Below, piece after piece: positions 1 through 9,609 of a DNA stretch of 64,000 nt. Positions within the stretch are counted from its first letter, which is position 1. Every line of letters begins with the position of its first letter. The DNA is from Copromyces sp. CBS 386.78 (Eukaryota; Ascomycota; Sordariomycetes; Sordariales; Sordariaceae). The position numbers and the translations under genes were made by a program. Under the pieces are notes generated by a model. The model was given only the letters and a program-made list of their open reading frames with translations. It ran no database searches and had not been told where the DNA came from. The DNA lies in assembly GCA_030685235.1 (NCBI GenBank), contig MU839108.1, positions 248,001 through 312,000 on the forward strand, read 5' to 3'.

Positions 1-356
1 TACAGGGGGTAAAGGAGGTCCGACGCCGGATCTATCTTGCGATTTACAATGTGTTGGCTGACAGGGATAATTTTCCCATACAAACTTTTATTTTGATGGT
101 TGAACCAAACACGCCCTTTCTCTTCCAACACTTTGTTTGCCTCGATCATCATTTATTCTCCCTCTTTGTCATCCACAAACTTCACATTACGACGACGTCC
201 AGTCACTAAAGGAAGGTTCACTATTCGAGGAGTCTTGCAACAGCGGAATACCTGCCTGCTTCTCAACCTCTCCCCGTCTTCTTCGACTTCAATTTCAGAC
301 AACCACAAACATCACCACAGCATACATCTCACAAGCACTTTTTAACACAAGTCACA
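1..356. other. Upstream region and leader of the small secreted protein gene
   Basis: No gene is supported here. The second half is pyrimidine-rich (TCTTCG, CTTCTC and CATCACC-type runs) and ends in CACAATG, as expected of a fungal promoter and 5' leader for the gene at 357. The short open frames start at non-ATG codons or overlap the real gene out of frame. Confidence 0.6.
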
Positions 357-776
357 ATGCGTTCCCAATCTCTCCTCCTCCTCGCCGCGGCGGCATCCAC
401 AACCCTCGCCTCCAACCCTCACAACCTCCGCAACATGCACAACCGCCGCCAACCCCAACCTCAAGCCGTAACCATCCAAACCAACACCGACGCCGACAAC
501 GGCTTCATAACCACCGGCACGACGACGGATGCAAATGGGGATCCGAGGACCTTGACTTGGTTCACGGTGCCTAGTGATGGGCCTGCTGCTACTACTACGG
601 TGGATTCGGCTCCTGCGAGTGCGACTGTGACAGCGACGACGAGGAGTACTGGGTCAGGGTCGGGACAGGCGACGAGTACCGCTATTTCGAGTGCGGGTGG
701 TGCGAGGGTGACGGGTATGGTGGGAATGGGAGCGGGCTTGCTGGTGGGAGTTGGATGGGTTGGTTTGGCGATGTAG
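357..776 (+). CDS. Small secreted, probably GPI-anchored Ser/Thr-rich protein
   Basis: This 139-residue single-exon protein has an N-terminal signal peptide (about residues 1-18, MRSQ followed by a Leu/Ala core). The central part is rich in Thr, Ser, Ala and Gly with TTT/ATVTAT-like stretches suited to O-glycosylation. The C-terminus is a hydrophobic Gly/Val/Met segment ending WVGLAM, preceded by small residues (SSAGG) that could be a GPI omega site. The start is the first ATG after a CT-rich leader, in CACAATG context. It converges on the Bud22 gene with 279 nt between stop codons. The layout fits a cell-wall or plasma-membrane GPI protein of the short kind common in filamentous ascomycetes. 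No catalytic domain is visible and the specific function is unknown. Confidence 0.72.
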   Translation: MRSQSLLLLAAAASTTLASNPHNLRNMHNRRQPQPQAVTIQTNTDADNGFITTGTTTDANGDPRTLTWFTVPSDGPAATTTVDSAPASATVTATTRSTGSGSGQATSTAISSAGGARVTGMVGMGAGLLVGVGWVGLAM

Positions 777-1055
777 AGTCTGGAGGCGGGGGGGTTCAGG
801 GGACGGACTGTTTGATAGATATACCCATGGAGTCAACATTTGGGATGTAAGCAATGAAACCAATTCTTATAAACACTTGTTTCGGTATCAACTGAACGGC
901 GGCATACAGTGACTGAACAGCAGCAAGTGATGGAAGCAATGGCGATATCAAGACTTGGGTGACATCCAACAATAACTTTTTTAGCTGGGTATATCGCATT
1001 AAGTGTAGCAATGATATAACAAGTCTTTCCAAAACCGCCCTCCAAGACCAACCGC

Positions 1056-2771
1056 TTAGTCGAAGGTGATCTTCTTGCCCTGGAACGGCGCCGACATCAT
1101 CTCCTTCTCCTTCGCCTTCTTTTTCGCCTCCCACGAGGGATGCAGCGGTCCGCTATCATCACGCTTCTTGGGCGCCCTAGCCGGAGGAGCAGGAGCAGCA
1201 TCGCTTCGTCCTGCACCAAAGCTGCTACCACCACGACCACCCCTGCTTCCGCCGCGACCCCTATCACCACCTCTCGTCGCAGCAGCAGCAGCACCAGCAC
1301 CAGCACCTCCTGTCTGGGCAGCATCGCCACCCTTATCTTCACCACCCTCTTCACCACCATCCTTGCCGTTGCTCTTCCTATCAAGAAGACTGCCCTTCTT
1401 CCACGGCTTGCCGTCCGATGCAATGGCACCCCTCTTCATATCCCACCCGGCGTCTCTGGCGTTCTGCTGCTTCTTCAGGTGCTTGGCCTCCTCCTTGAAC
1501 TTCTTCTCCCAGATGGCCTGGCGGGCGCGCTGGCCGCGGCGGTTCTTGCGGGAGGGCGCGATGTCGACGTCCGAGGCCGACTCGGAGCCCGAGATGTAGC
1601 CGCCCATGAGGGTGGGGAGGAAGGTGGAGTCCATGGTGAAGTTTTGGAGTTTTTGGGTGTTGGCGGTTGATGATGACTTGGACTTTTTCTTTGAGGGGGC
1701 GGCGTCGATGCCGCTGTTGTCCGAGTCTTCGTCATCATCATCATCATCTTCTTCTTGTTCGTCTCCCGACTGTTCTTCTTGCAGTTTGGTGTTTGATCCT
1801 TCGTCTTCTTCTTCTTCTGAGTCGCTGAACCCTTCGAATTCGTCATCGGAACCGTCGCCGTTTTGCTCGGAGTCGCCGTCTTTGGCTTCGTCGTCGGTAA
1901 TTTCCATGGGGTCTAGGTCGCCATCGTCGCCATATCCTCCTTCTTCATCGTCTGTGATTTCCATGGGATCCAGCTCCTTTGCGATGGGGCGCTTCTTGAC
2001 TGCGGCCTTGGAAGCAAACCTCTCCTCCTCCTCATCGTCTGCTTCCGACTCGGAGGACGAGCCACCGAGCAAGTCCAAGTATTTGGAGAGCACCTTCTCT
2101 TCTTCCTCCTCATTGACCGGCTCATCGTCGTCGTCTGAGTCTTGTGCTGCCACGGCTTCCTTGTTTGCGGGCTTCTCCTTGGTCTTTGTCTTCTCCTTTG
2201 CCTTGTTGTCCTTCTCCACCTCCTTCTTATCCTTGGTCGACTTGTTGTCCCCACTTTCCTTGGCCTCCTCAGTCTTTGACTCGTCCTTCTCCTTGGGCTG
2301 GTTCTTGCTCTTCTTGCCCTTCTTCTCGGGGGGCTCGATGCCCATGGCCTTGCATATCCCCACAATTGCCTTGTCTGTGACGGTGCGGACCTCTTGGCGG
2401 GCGCAGAGGGCGCTGGTAACGTTGTGTAGGGCGGTTTGTTCTTCTTCGGTAAGCACTGGCTTGGAGACGCCGCGCTTTACAGCCTCGGGTAGGTTGGGGC
2501 AGTCGGCAATGCGCTTGATGCGGAGGAGGGAGAAGCAGAGGTGGGCATGGGCGGCTTGGTAGAGGTCGAGGGACTTGAGGACGACGATTTCGTTTTCTAT
2601 CCTGGCCTTCTTGTCTTGTGGTGTGCTGCGGTCGCGGAGTCGCTTGGACTGGCGCTGTCTCTCGAATCCTTTGGCGGTTTTGAGAGCATGGTGCAGCTCG
2701 CCCCAGTATTTCTGGAAGACCTTTTCGACTTCTTCCTCCTCGCTTCTCTTTCTCTTGCCGAGGGACTGCAT
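1056..2771 (-). CDS. bud22: Bud22-like ribosome biogenesis protein
   Basis: The intronless frame encodes 571 residues beginning MQSLGKRKRSEEE, which suggests a nuclear localisation signal. Residues 1-170 are a helical, basic N-terminal part. A very acidic, low-complexity middle (about 180-360) contains long Asp/Glu/Ser runs and a repeated DPMEITDDE unit. A conserved block around 385-450 begins GGYISGSESASDVD and includes RKNRRGQRARQAIWEKKFK. An RGG-type stretch lies near 500-520. The C-terminus contains LHPSWEAKKKAKEK and ends FQGKKITFD, the hallmark of the Bud22 family. In yeast Bud22 is a nucleolar factor for early 18S rRNA processing and small-subunit assembly. The gene is divergent from the centrin gene. 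Long open frames on the opposite strand are shadows of its skewed composition. Confidence 0.88.
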   Translation of the reverse strand: MQSLGKRKRSEEEEVEKVFQKYWGELHHALKTAKGFERQRQSKRLRDRSTPQDKKARIENEIVVLKSLDLYQAAHAHLCFSLLRIKRIADCPNLPEAVKRGVSKPVLTEEEQTALHNVTSALCARQEVRTVTDKAIVGICKAMGIEPPEKKGKKSKNQPKEKDESKTEEAKESGDNKSTKDKKEVEKDNKAKEKTKTKEKPANKEAVAAQDSDDDDEPVNEEEEEKVLSKYLDLLGGSSSESEADDEEEERFASKAAVKKRPIAKELDPMEITDDEEGGYGDDGDLDPMEITDDEAKDGDSEQNGDGSDDEFEGFSDSEEEEDEGSNTKLQEEQSGDEQEEDDDDDDEDSDNSGIDAAPSKKKSKSSSTANTQKLQNFTMDSTFLPTLMGGYISGSESASDVDIAPSRKNRRGQRARQAIWEKKFKEEAKHLKKQQNARDAGWDMKRGAIASDGKPWKKGSLLDRKSNGKDGGEEGGEDKGGDAAQTGGAGAGAAAAATRGGDRGRGGSRGGRGGSSFGAGRSDAAPAPPARAPKKRDDSGPLHPSWEAKKKAKEKEMMSAPFQGKKITFD

Positions 2772-3371
2772 TTTCGTGGTTGAGAAGACGGTTCGGTGTT
2801 GAGGTTCGGAAGGTCCCGTCGCAAGTCAAGTTCGGTTCGTTGACAGTCAAAAGTCAATTGGAATTTGGGGAGGCTTTGCGCCTGCAGGCCATCAGTCGTT
2901 GCACTTTTCAGTGGGGCCGTTTGTTGATCTCGATGCCAGCCGGGAGCAGCTCAGACCCACCTTGGAAGGAGCATGGGCCGCATGGTGAGCCGGACGCGCA
3001 AAATCAATTAAGAGGTGGAGGAGCGGCTGGAACGCGTTCCCAAAACTCACCCACCGTGACAGCGCCTGGACAGCCCACCCATCCACTGACCGGGGGCCGT
3101 CCATCCACACCGACGACAGAAACAACATCACCATGTTTCGACGACGACAAGGTTCTTCTCCAAGTTTCACAACTCCAGTTTATTGCGCTTTTTGTCGCCG
3201 ATAGTCAACGAACTCTCGCGACCTCATTTCATCGGTTTCCGATCGCATTACCCAATTCCTCATTACGCGCGCGCCTCGCCTTCTGTCTTGCGCTCCACGA
3301 ACAGTCCGTCGCTGTTTTGACCGGGAATCGATACTAAACCACCATCCGCGACCATCGAGGCCAAACTCGCC
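2772..3371. promoter_or_regulatory. Divergent promoter region between bud22 and the centrin gene
   Basis: This 600-bp non-coding gap separates two genes transcribed away from each other, so it must hold both promoters. I see no clear TATA box. An open frame that crosses it is not coding-like. Confidence 0.5.
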
Positions 3372-4047
3372 ATGGCATCTTCGCAGCGCACGATACAGTA
3401 TACTATCCCCGGGAGGGAAGACTTTAACAAACTTTCCGACGAGCAGAAAACACGGGTTGGCGAAGCTGTACGTGCCGAACCTTTCTGTTTTCGCCCACTT
3501 TCCTTTGTTTACTTTCGCCCCTGTTGCTGCGCAACCACACCACTTCCCGACCCACACCACCACCAATTCCAGTCCAGTAGCTAACACACAACCACCACCA
3601 CTACAGTTCGACCTCTTCGACTCCAACAAAGACGGCCTCCTCTCGTACGAAGAATTCCGCTTCGTCCTCCGCGCCCTCGGCTTTGAGCTGCCCAAACCGC
3701 AGACCTACGACCTGCTGATCCGCCACGGCCAAAAGCCAGCCAACTGGCCGCTCGACCAGGAGTGCCCGCCCGTCTACCGGCTCTTCAACCTCCCCACGGC
3801 GCAGGCGATCGCGGGGACGCTAATCCGCCAGCGCGACCCCAAGGAGGAGCTCCGTCGCGCGTTCAGGCTGTTCGATATCGACGGCAAGGGCATGATCACG
3901 CAGGACGACCTGAGGAGGGTGAGCAAGCAAGTGGGCAACAACATACCGGATGCGGATATCACGGCCATGATTGAGGAGTTTGATGCGAGTGGGAAGGGAG
4001 GGGTGGATGAGGATGAGTTTTTGAGGTTGATGATGAGTAAGAAATAA
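3372..4047 (+). CDS. cdc31: Centrin / Cdc31 (spindle pole body EF-hand protein)
   Basis: Exons are 3372-3467 and 3607-4047. The intron 3468-3606 starts GTACGT and ends CTACAG, and splicing gives 178 residues. The junction reads RVGEA|FDLFDSNKDG, rebuilding the first EF-hand across the intron. The EF-hand loops visible are DSNKDGLLSYEE and DIDGKGMITQDD, plus a less canonical third near DASGKGGVDEDE. The linker (QDDLRRVSKQVG) and the C-terminal MIEEFDASGKGG block are diagnostic of centrins rather than calmodulin. Centrin/Cdc31 acts in spindle pole body duplication, and also in TREX-2 mRNA export and nucleotide excision repair complexes. The frame of exon 2 is open upstream into the intron, but the acceptor gives an exact family match. 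Confidence 0.93.
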
Positions 4048-5617
4048 GTGGAAGAGGGAGAGGAAGGGGAAGGAACAAAAGGGAAGAAAGAAAGAGGTGG
4101 TGGTGCTTTTTTGAGGAGACAAATGTCATGTGGCAATGGTTAGATGATACCCGAGTGGATGGCATGATGGACAATGAATATTTTTGTTTGGTTTTTGTAA
4201 CGCTCTCTTTCTCCCGATGATGTGTGGTTGAGGGACAGGAGGAATGGAATGGGACTGATGATCGGGCCGCTCGCTCCAGGTCTGCTTCAAGACTAAAAGG
4301 TAAGTTTCCTCCTTCCCCTTCTTTCTTCTATGTCCTATGGCTTCCTGTTGCCAGCCACACCCGAGCAGCTCTCAAAACGGTACAACCAACCGATTGGTGG
4401 CATCAGCATCATAAGCTGAGGGCTCTCATCTTTAATTATTATCCGGTTGGTCTCCGAGTTGGATTCCCTGCGCTAAACCAACAGTCGAAAAGTCACTGTA
4501 CATCATGAAAATATTAACCCAGGTGCTAATGGCACCGAGTTGACGTGCGATAACGGTACGACCGAAGGTGGTCTCTAGGTCGCGTGCAATAAGCGCGATC
4601 GTCCAAGTGCATGGATTTTGAGGTTACACGATAAAGGGGTATCAACAATCTTGCAGTTTGACCGGGCTTCATATCCAGAGGAAGACTACATAGGTCCCCG
4701 ACCCGGACAGAAACACAATACAACACTGGTTTGATTGTTAGTTAGTTTGGTTCTTCAGCCATGGATTCAGGGGAGATCTGGAGCGCTCATTGACCTCCCC
4801 AAAGATGAAATGGTCTTCGGTTGAAGTCTGAAGGACAACGACAAAGGGTTTAAGACGCCACAGAAGCCTCTTCTGCCTCTCCGAAGAATACTTGTAGGGT
4901 CATAAAAAAACGAACAGGGTGAGTTGCCACTCTGAATCCTTCAGATCTTTTCAATTCTTCGAGTCTTTTACTGCCCTCTGGCGGAAATGAGATCTGCTAA
5001 CCTCGACATTGGAGCTAGTCATCCATTGTGTGTCTTAGTACACCTTTAAGCCGTACAGTCAATTCAACTCTTGGCAAAGGCAAGGACAAGACGATCCTTT
5101 AGGAAGGCACACCTTATTGTGGGAACTCGATGCCCGTTTGAAGAAGGTCAGATGGACGGGTCTAGACGGGAAGACGGATATGGACATTAAGCTGAGGTGT
5201 TAATGGCAGATAGGTACGCGACGACGCTGCTAGACGCTACCAATACTGAAGTATTCCCCAAAAGGTGACTAACATGCAGCTTTTTGTTGGGTCATCCTTG
5301 ACGGGGGGAACTGCGTCTGTGGGTTGAATCAATCGGATGCTCCTTCCTCTTTCCAAAATTCCCTCAGGTTCTGCCCATTTCTCAAGACTGCAACGGCCCG
5401 GCAAACAGATTGGCAAGTGGAAACAGACTGCAAATGCGGTCTGCAGCGCCACCTGGCAGAGAGAGCAGGAGCAAGCGGTACTAAATCCCCCTCAAAACAA
5501 GAGCTATCTTGTGCCAACCGTCCTTCCATCTTCTCCCCATTTTCTCCCCGTCATCTCGCATCTTCTCCTCTTCTTTTTCTGGTCGTCAACAGCCAACGCC
5601 ACGACTAGACGGCCAAA
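4048..5617. other. Intergenic region, no gene supported
   Basis: About 1.6 kb between the centrin gene and the DUF6604 gene. Open frames are short, lack family motifs and mostly lack ATG starts. The last 120 nt before 5618 are strongly CT-rich (TTCTCCCC repeats) and look like the promoter and leader of the DUF6604 gene. Confidence 0.55.
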
Positions 5618-8128
5618 ATGCTACCTCTTCCGCTGAAAAGCGAGTACCTTGAGTACAAGAAGGACACAGACGCAGTTGCATCATGGCTTGCCTCGACAGC
5701 AAAGAAAGGCGGCTTCCCTGCCGACCAGCTCAAGTCGGGCTCCTGGGACACTTCGGACGCTTCATCACTTTCCAGCAAGTCCTCCAGCAGCGGCCGGAAG
5801 AAGGGCAAGGCGCGCAAAGCAGCCAGCGCAGCCAGCGCAGCCGTCCAAGCCACGAAAAAGGCCATCCAAGGCGTCTCCAAGTACATTGTTGCCATAGCGG
5901 ACTATCACAAGTTAGCAAAGCACATTGCCGACATCGCGGACCCCACCATTACTGTTCCCGATAACTTTGTGGCTACCATCGACCGTGTCATCTCCATGCG
6001 CTCGGGCTTCGGTGAGCGTTTGGCCGAGCATGGTGCTGGACCGGACACCAAAGCCGACCTGAAGCATCGCCACTTTGTCGAAGTCCTGAAGAAGGTCCGA
6101 GAAGCCCTTCTGCCTCGCATGTCTAGCAGAGCCTCCAGTTCGACAGCGGCCAAGGCTGCTACGTCAGATGAAATCAGCAACAGATTTGCTGGCCTGGCCG
6201 TCCAAGAGCCCTCGCAGGCCTTCCTGGACGCTCCTGATGCCAAGAGACCTAGTCAGCCAACGGAAGACAAGACCATCTACGAGGCCGAGACACTCGCTGA
6301 GCTTGAAGATGTTCTGTTCACTTATACCATCATGATGAACGACCTTGCCCGCATCCGGGCTACCATCCGGTGGATTTGGGAGAACTACCAAAAGGGGCTC
6401 TTCGATATCGCAGCGGCGGCTGTTGCTACCGACACAGCTCTTGCTTTGGCCCGCGGCATCATTGACGAGGCTGAACCCAACTTCAAGAACTTCGAGAAGG
6501 CTACCTGGGGTGTACAACACAAGTTCTTCCTCGCTTGCTGTCTTCGCAAGGGCTACGACATCGACAGCGTTTTCTCCAATGATGCATCTGATAACTTCAA
6601 TTATGACATGTATGATCTTGCGGATGAATGCTTCATGAACGCTCATCGCTGTCTGCTTTCCTTCCTCGCCATTCTTTCTCCAGATCATCTACCCATCATC
6701 AAGGAAGGCGTCATGGGCCACTATGATCCCACTACGAACCGGGATAAGCTATCTGGACAGGCAAAATTCAAGGAAGATCAGATCCTACTCATGGAGTTTC
6801 TGAGTGAGCTCACGGTTGTTACCCGTACCATTCCAAGCTATCCCGTTGAGGATGAGTTCATGCGTGGAGTTAGAGAGATGGACAAGACAGGCAAGATCCC
6901 ATTCTCACTCGTCTTTGCCGCCCAGACCTTCCTTGACATTCATCACCTGCTAAGAGCCGATGTGTCGCGTGGATCCAATTTCATGCAGAATGAGATCAAG
7001 CACCTCGGCCAAACCCTCAAGGATCACCTTGATTACCACAAGAAGACCAAGTTACGGATCAAGAACTGGCCCGAACGCATGGACGACATGCTGCGCTTGG
7101 TGATCAAGCAAGGGCAGGAGATCGTGGCGGACCCCGTCTACCAGTGCAAGGTTAGCTACTATCGGCGAAACAAGATACCGATTGCATCGTCTATGAGGCC
7201 CAACCGAATCCTGGACTATTCTCCAGTACTTGCTGGCCTCAACCTGCTCAGTTACCGAGGGGATACGTACTCCATCGGCCTTGACGCTGCAAACGCTTGG
7301 GGATCCATTCAGTATGCAACCCATCTTTACTCTGCGCTCCAGAATGAGAAGCTGGTTGACCCTCAGTTCTGGCCCGACTTGGAAATCGCCCAGGCCCTTC
7401 TCCCTGATGCCAGCTTCTTTCCTGGAGGAAATGCCCCGAAGACTGGCAAGAAATATCTTGAAACCTTTGTTCTCCAGATGGGGGCTGCTGGGGTCCCGCG
7501 TGGCATCAAGAAAGGCCTGCCAGTTACATCTATCTTCGTGGATAAATATCTGAAGCGGACCGAAGTTCCATGGACGCCCGAGAATATCCACGACATTGTT
7601 TCCCGTAGCGGGTTCGAGGCTAAGGGCGAACTGGGTAAAGGAAACTTGCTGATGTGGCAGATCGAGGAGAAGGACCAGGAGGATATTGAGAAGAAACGCG
7701 CGTTGGAGGTCAAAGGCAAAAAGCGCGAGGAGTACCTGCGACCGGATGAACTCATTCAGGCGGCAGTCATGGCTCTCCACGCGGAAGTCACGGAGATGTC
7801 GTTCCCTTGGTTGACGCTCCACAAGTCATGCTGGGAGATGATGAAGTTGGTGAAGGAGAAGAACCATCAGCGTCTGTCGCAGATCTTTGGCAGCGGCTAC
7901 CTCAATGACAAGAGTCAACTGCCGTTTGTGATCGGCTACATCTTCATGACCACATGCGGCGAGTGCCCCGGCCATCTGAGGACCATGGACCTCATAAAGC
8001 AGGCCGCGGAGGCAGTCAAGGAATATGTCACACGGGGTTCGGGAGATCTGTGCTTGAAGCTGTTCGCTGAGATGGGACATCCTGTACAGTTCGTCAATGA
8101 GGAGGAACTCATTGAGAACAAAGCTTAG
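5618..8128 (+). CDS. Large DUF6604-domain protein
   Basis: A single uninterrupted exon encodes 836 residues. The N-terminus (LPLPLKSEYLEYKKDTDAV, then SWLASTA) matches the start of the fungal DUF6604 domain, which here would span roughly residues 4-260. A Ser/Lys/Ala-rich stretch at about 50-85 interrupts it. The remainder is mostly helical with no catalytic motif that I recognise. A Lys/Glu-rich segment lies near 685-705 (EEKDQEDIEKKRALEVKGKK). The start is the first in-frame ATG after a CT-rich leader, in AAAATG context. DUF6604 proteins are common in filamentous fungi and are not characterised. The lack of introns in a 2.5-kb gene is notable beside its spliced neighbours. Function unknown. 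Confidence 0.82.
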   Translation: MLPLPLKSEYLEYKKDTDAVASWLASTAKKGGFPADQLKSGSWDTSDASSLSSKSSSSGRKKGKARKAASAASAAVQATKKAIQGVSKYIVAIADYHKLAKHIADIADPTITVPDNFVATIDRVISMRSGFGERLAEHGAGPDTKADLKHRHFVEVLKKVREALLPRMSSRASSSTAAKAATSDEISNRFAGLAVQEPSQAFLDAPDAKRPSQPTEDKTIYEAETLAELEDVLFTYTIMMNDLARIRATIRWIWENYQKGLFDIAAAAVATDTALALARGIIDEAEPNFKNFEKATWGVQHKFFLACCLRKGYDIDSVFSNDASDNFNYDMYDLADECFMNAHRCLLSFLAILSPDHLPIIKEGVMGHYDPTTNRDKLSGQAKFKEDQILLMEFLSELTVVTRTIPSYPVEDEFMRGVREMDKTGKIPFSLVFAAQTFLDIHHLLRADVSRGSNFMQNEIKHLGQTLKDHLDYHKKTKLRIKNWPERMDDMLRLVIKQGQEIVADPVYQCKVSYYRRNKIPIASSMRPNRILDYSPVLAGLNLLSYRGDTYSIGLDAANAWGSIQYATHLYSALQNEKLVDPQFWPDLEIAQALLPDASFFPGGNAPKTGKKYLETFVLQMGAAGVPRGIKKGLPVTSIFVDKYLKRTEVPWTPENIHDIVSRSGFEAKGELGKGNLLMWQIEEKDQEDIEKKRALEVKGKKREEYLRPDELIQAAVMALHAEVTEMSFPWLTLHKSCWEMMKLVKEKNHQRLSQIFGSGYLNDKSQLPFVIGYIFMTTCGECPGHLRTMDLIKQAAEAVKEYVTRGSGDLCLKLFAEMGHPVQFVNEEELIENKA

Positions 8129-8644
8129 AGATAAGAAAGAAACGTGGTTAAAACCTGATAGCATCTAAGAATGGGGAAGACATAACATATTGTGGTTCTT
8201 ACATGAAAGGCATTAGATCTAGGAAGATTTGTGATGCTAGACAGAAGAAGCCATCTTATGACGGACGGATACCTGCTAGATCTTTCATCCTCTTTCTCAT
8301 TCAGGTTCGTATTGTCTTCATGCTCCAAACACCCAAAGGTATCGTTCATTCACAGGTGCCGTCTGATCTAGAAGGGAGGTGCTCCAACCATAAAAGGTTG
8401 GCGGTCCATAAAACCGTATCACCTCGCTCCCCGTCTTCCGCTTCAAGTTGTTCTCAACCACCACCAACATTAACACTCACTTCGGGCGCGCCTATTTAAG
8501 TATGTGATGAAATTTCCTTCGCTCAACTATGTACGACGACAGCTTTTTCATCATCATCATCATCATTAACTTACCAACCACTCAACAGTATCAGCTGCTT
8601 ACAGTAGCACGATTTGAAGTATCACCCCTCATACCACCCCCATC
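8129..8644. promoter_or_regulatory. Intergenic region with TATA-like box and CAT microsatellite
   Basis: This gap of about 500 bp holds the 3' flank of the DUF6604 gene and the promoter of the small Gag-like gene. At 8493-8500 TATTTAAG lies directly after a GGCGCGCC site, 145 nt before the ATG, and may be a TATA element. A CAT trinucleotide run lies at about 8549-8567 inside the likely leader. Confidence 0.4.
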
Positions 8645-8998
8645 ATGCCGACCCTACCCACCTTCGAAATCAGCGCCCTCATCGAGCTCAAAGGCCCACA
8701 AAACCTCCGCAATTGGAACCACTTTCTGCGAGTCGAGCTCGACGCCGAAGACCTGACCGAATACGTATTCGGCCCTGCTAGCGCTGTACCTGAGCCGGAC
8801 AAGAGCACCAAGCCTGAGGAGCATAGGACCTGGAGACTGGCACGCGCCAAGGCCATGAGGATTCTTTACTCGACATTGAGGAGAGAGGACGTGATTAGAA
8901 GGCTCGAGCGCTACGGCTGGGACGTCCAGAACACAAATCCCGCTAATGTTTATCAGCTGGTTTGGAATGTTTTTGGGCCTGATGCACCTTCCTGGTAA
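8645..8998 (+). CDS. Small copia-Gag-like (UBN2-type) protein
   Basis: The frame encodes 117 residues from an ATG at 8645. The pattern LKGPQNLRNWNHFLRVELD, then a W-x10-KAM-x-I block (WRLARAKAMRILYSTL) and a late YQLVW, is that of the N-terminal Gag domain of Ty1/copia retrotransposons. No protease, integrase or reverse transcriptase follows and no LTR is visible, so this is either a free-standing Gag-derived host gene or a solo remnant. Base composition is genic and the frame has no RIP stops, unlike the transposons at the far end of the window. A possible intron (8995-9055, GTAAGA to CTCAG) would replace the stop and add nine residues, ending at 9086. Which form is used cannot be told from sequence. 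Confidence 0.6.
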   Translation: MPTLPTFEISALIELKGPQNLRNWNHFLRVELDAEDLTEYVFGPASAVPEPDKSTKPEEHRTWRLARAKAMRILYSTLRREDVIRRLERYGWDVQNTNPANVYQLVWNVFGPDAPSW

Positions 8999-9609
8999 GA
9001 AGCTGGATGGATCAGTGGCATGGAAAAGACGATGATGTGTCAACGATGTCCTCAGGCTTAGTATCATCAGACAAAGAGCTCTCTAGATTTTGGGGATCAA
9101 GGGAAGAATAAAGCCACTACACAGTAGTAATGTCAATGTTCATGGCATCACAGATGCACAAAGTAGATTAATCAAGCAAGTTCTTTCTTTCAAACAACCT
9201 CTCAAATAAGAGGCTTCTCAATTCCACAACAAAAGCTAAAAACATGACCTAGAACCACACACTTTCTGCGTGCGTGTACTATCTCTCTGTTCCCAAGATT
9301 ATGTGTAAATAACCAAACAGATAATCCCGTTGTAGTCCGTGTCGTATCCGTCTTCTTTTCTGAAGAGGATGTCCAAAAAGCCAACGAAAAAAAAAAGAGA
9401 AAAAAGCGCCCAATGACAATGCAAAGAACTTTCTATGAAGTGTTGTTTTGTTCTCTCATTGATGTCATGCATCTCTCATAAAGATAAAAAAAGACAACAG
9501 GAGAAGTCGTCCATCATTCCAAAGTCCAGGGGGAATCCCAAAAAGCCACAGTAGAAAAATGCTGATCGAGGAAAATCGTCACAAGGAAATCATCAGACTA
9601 GACACCTCC
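8999..9609. other. Intergenic region between convergent genes
   Basis: Contains the 3' flanks of the Gag-like gene (+) and the PEP carboxykinase gene (-). It is AT-richer, with A-runs around 9387-9405. No gene is supported. Confidence 0.5.

Noticed and set aside
1606..2562. 318-residue Ser-rich open frame opposite Bud22
   Set aside because: Its Ser and Leu runs are the complement of the Asp/Glu-rich region of Bud22; there is no independent evidence for it.
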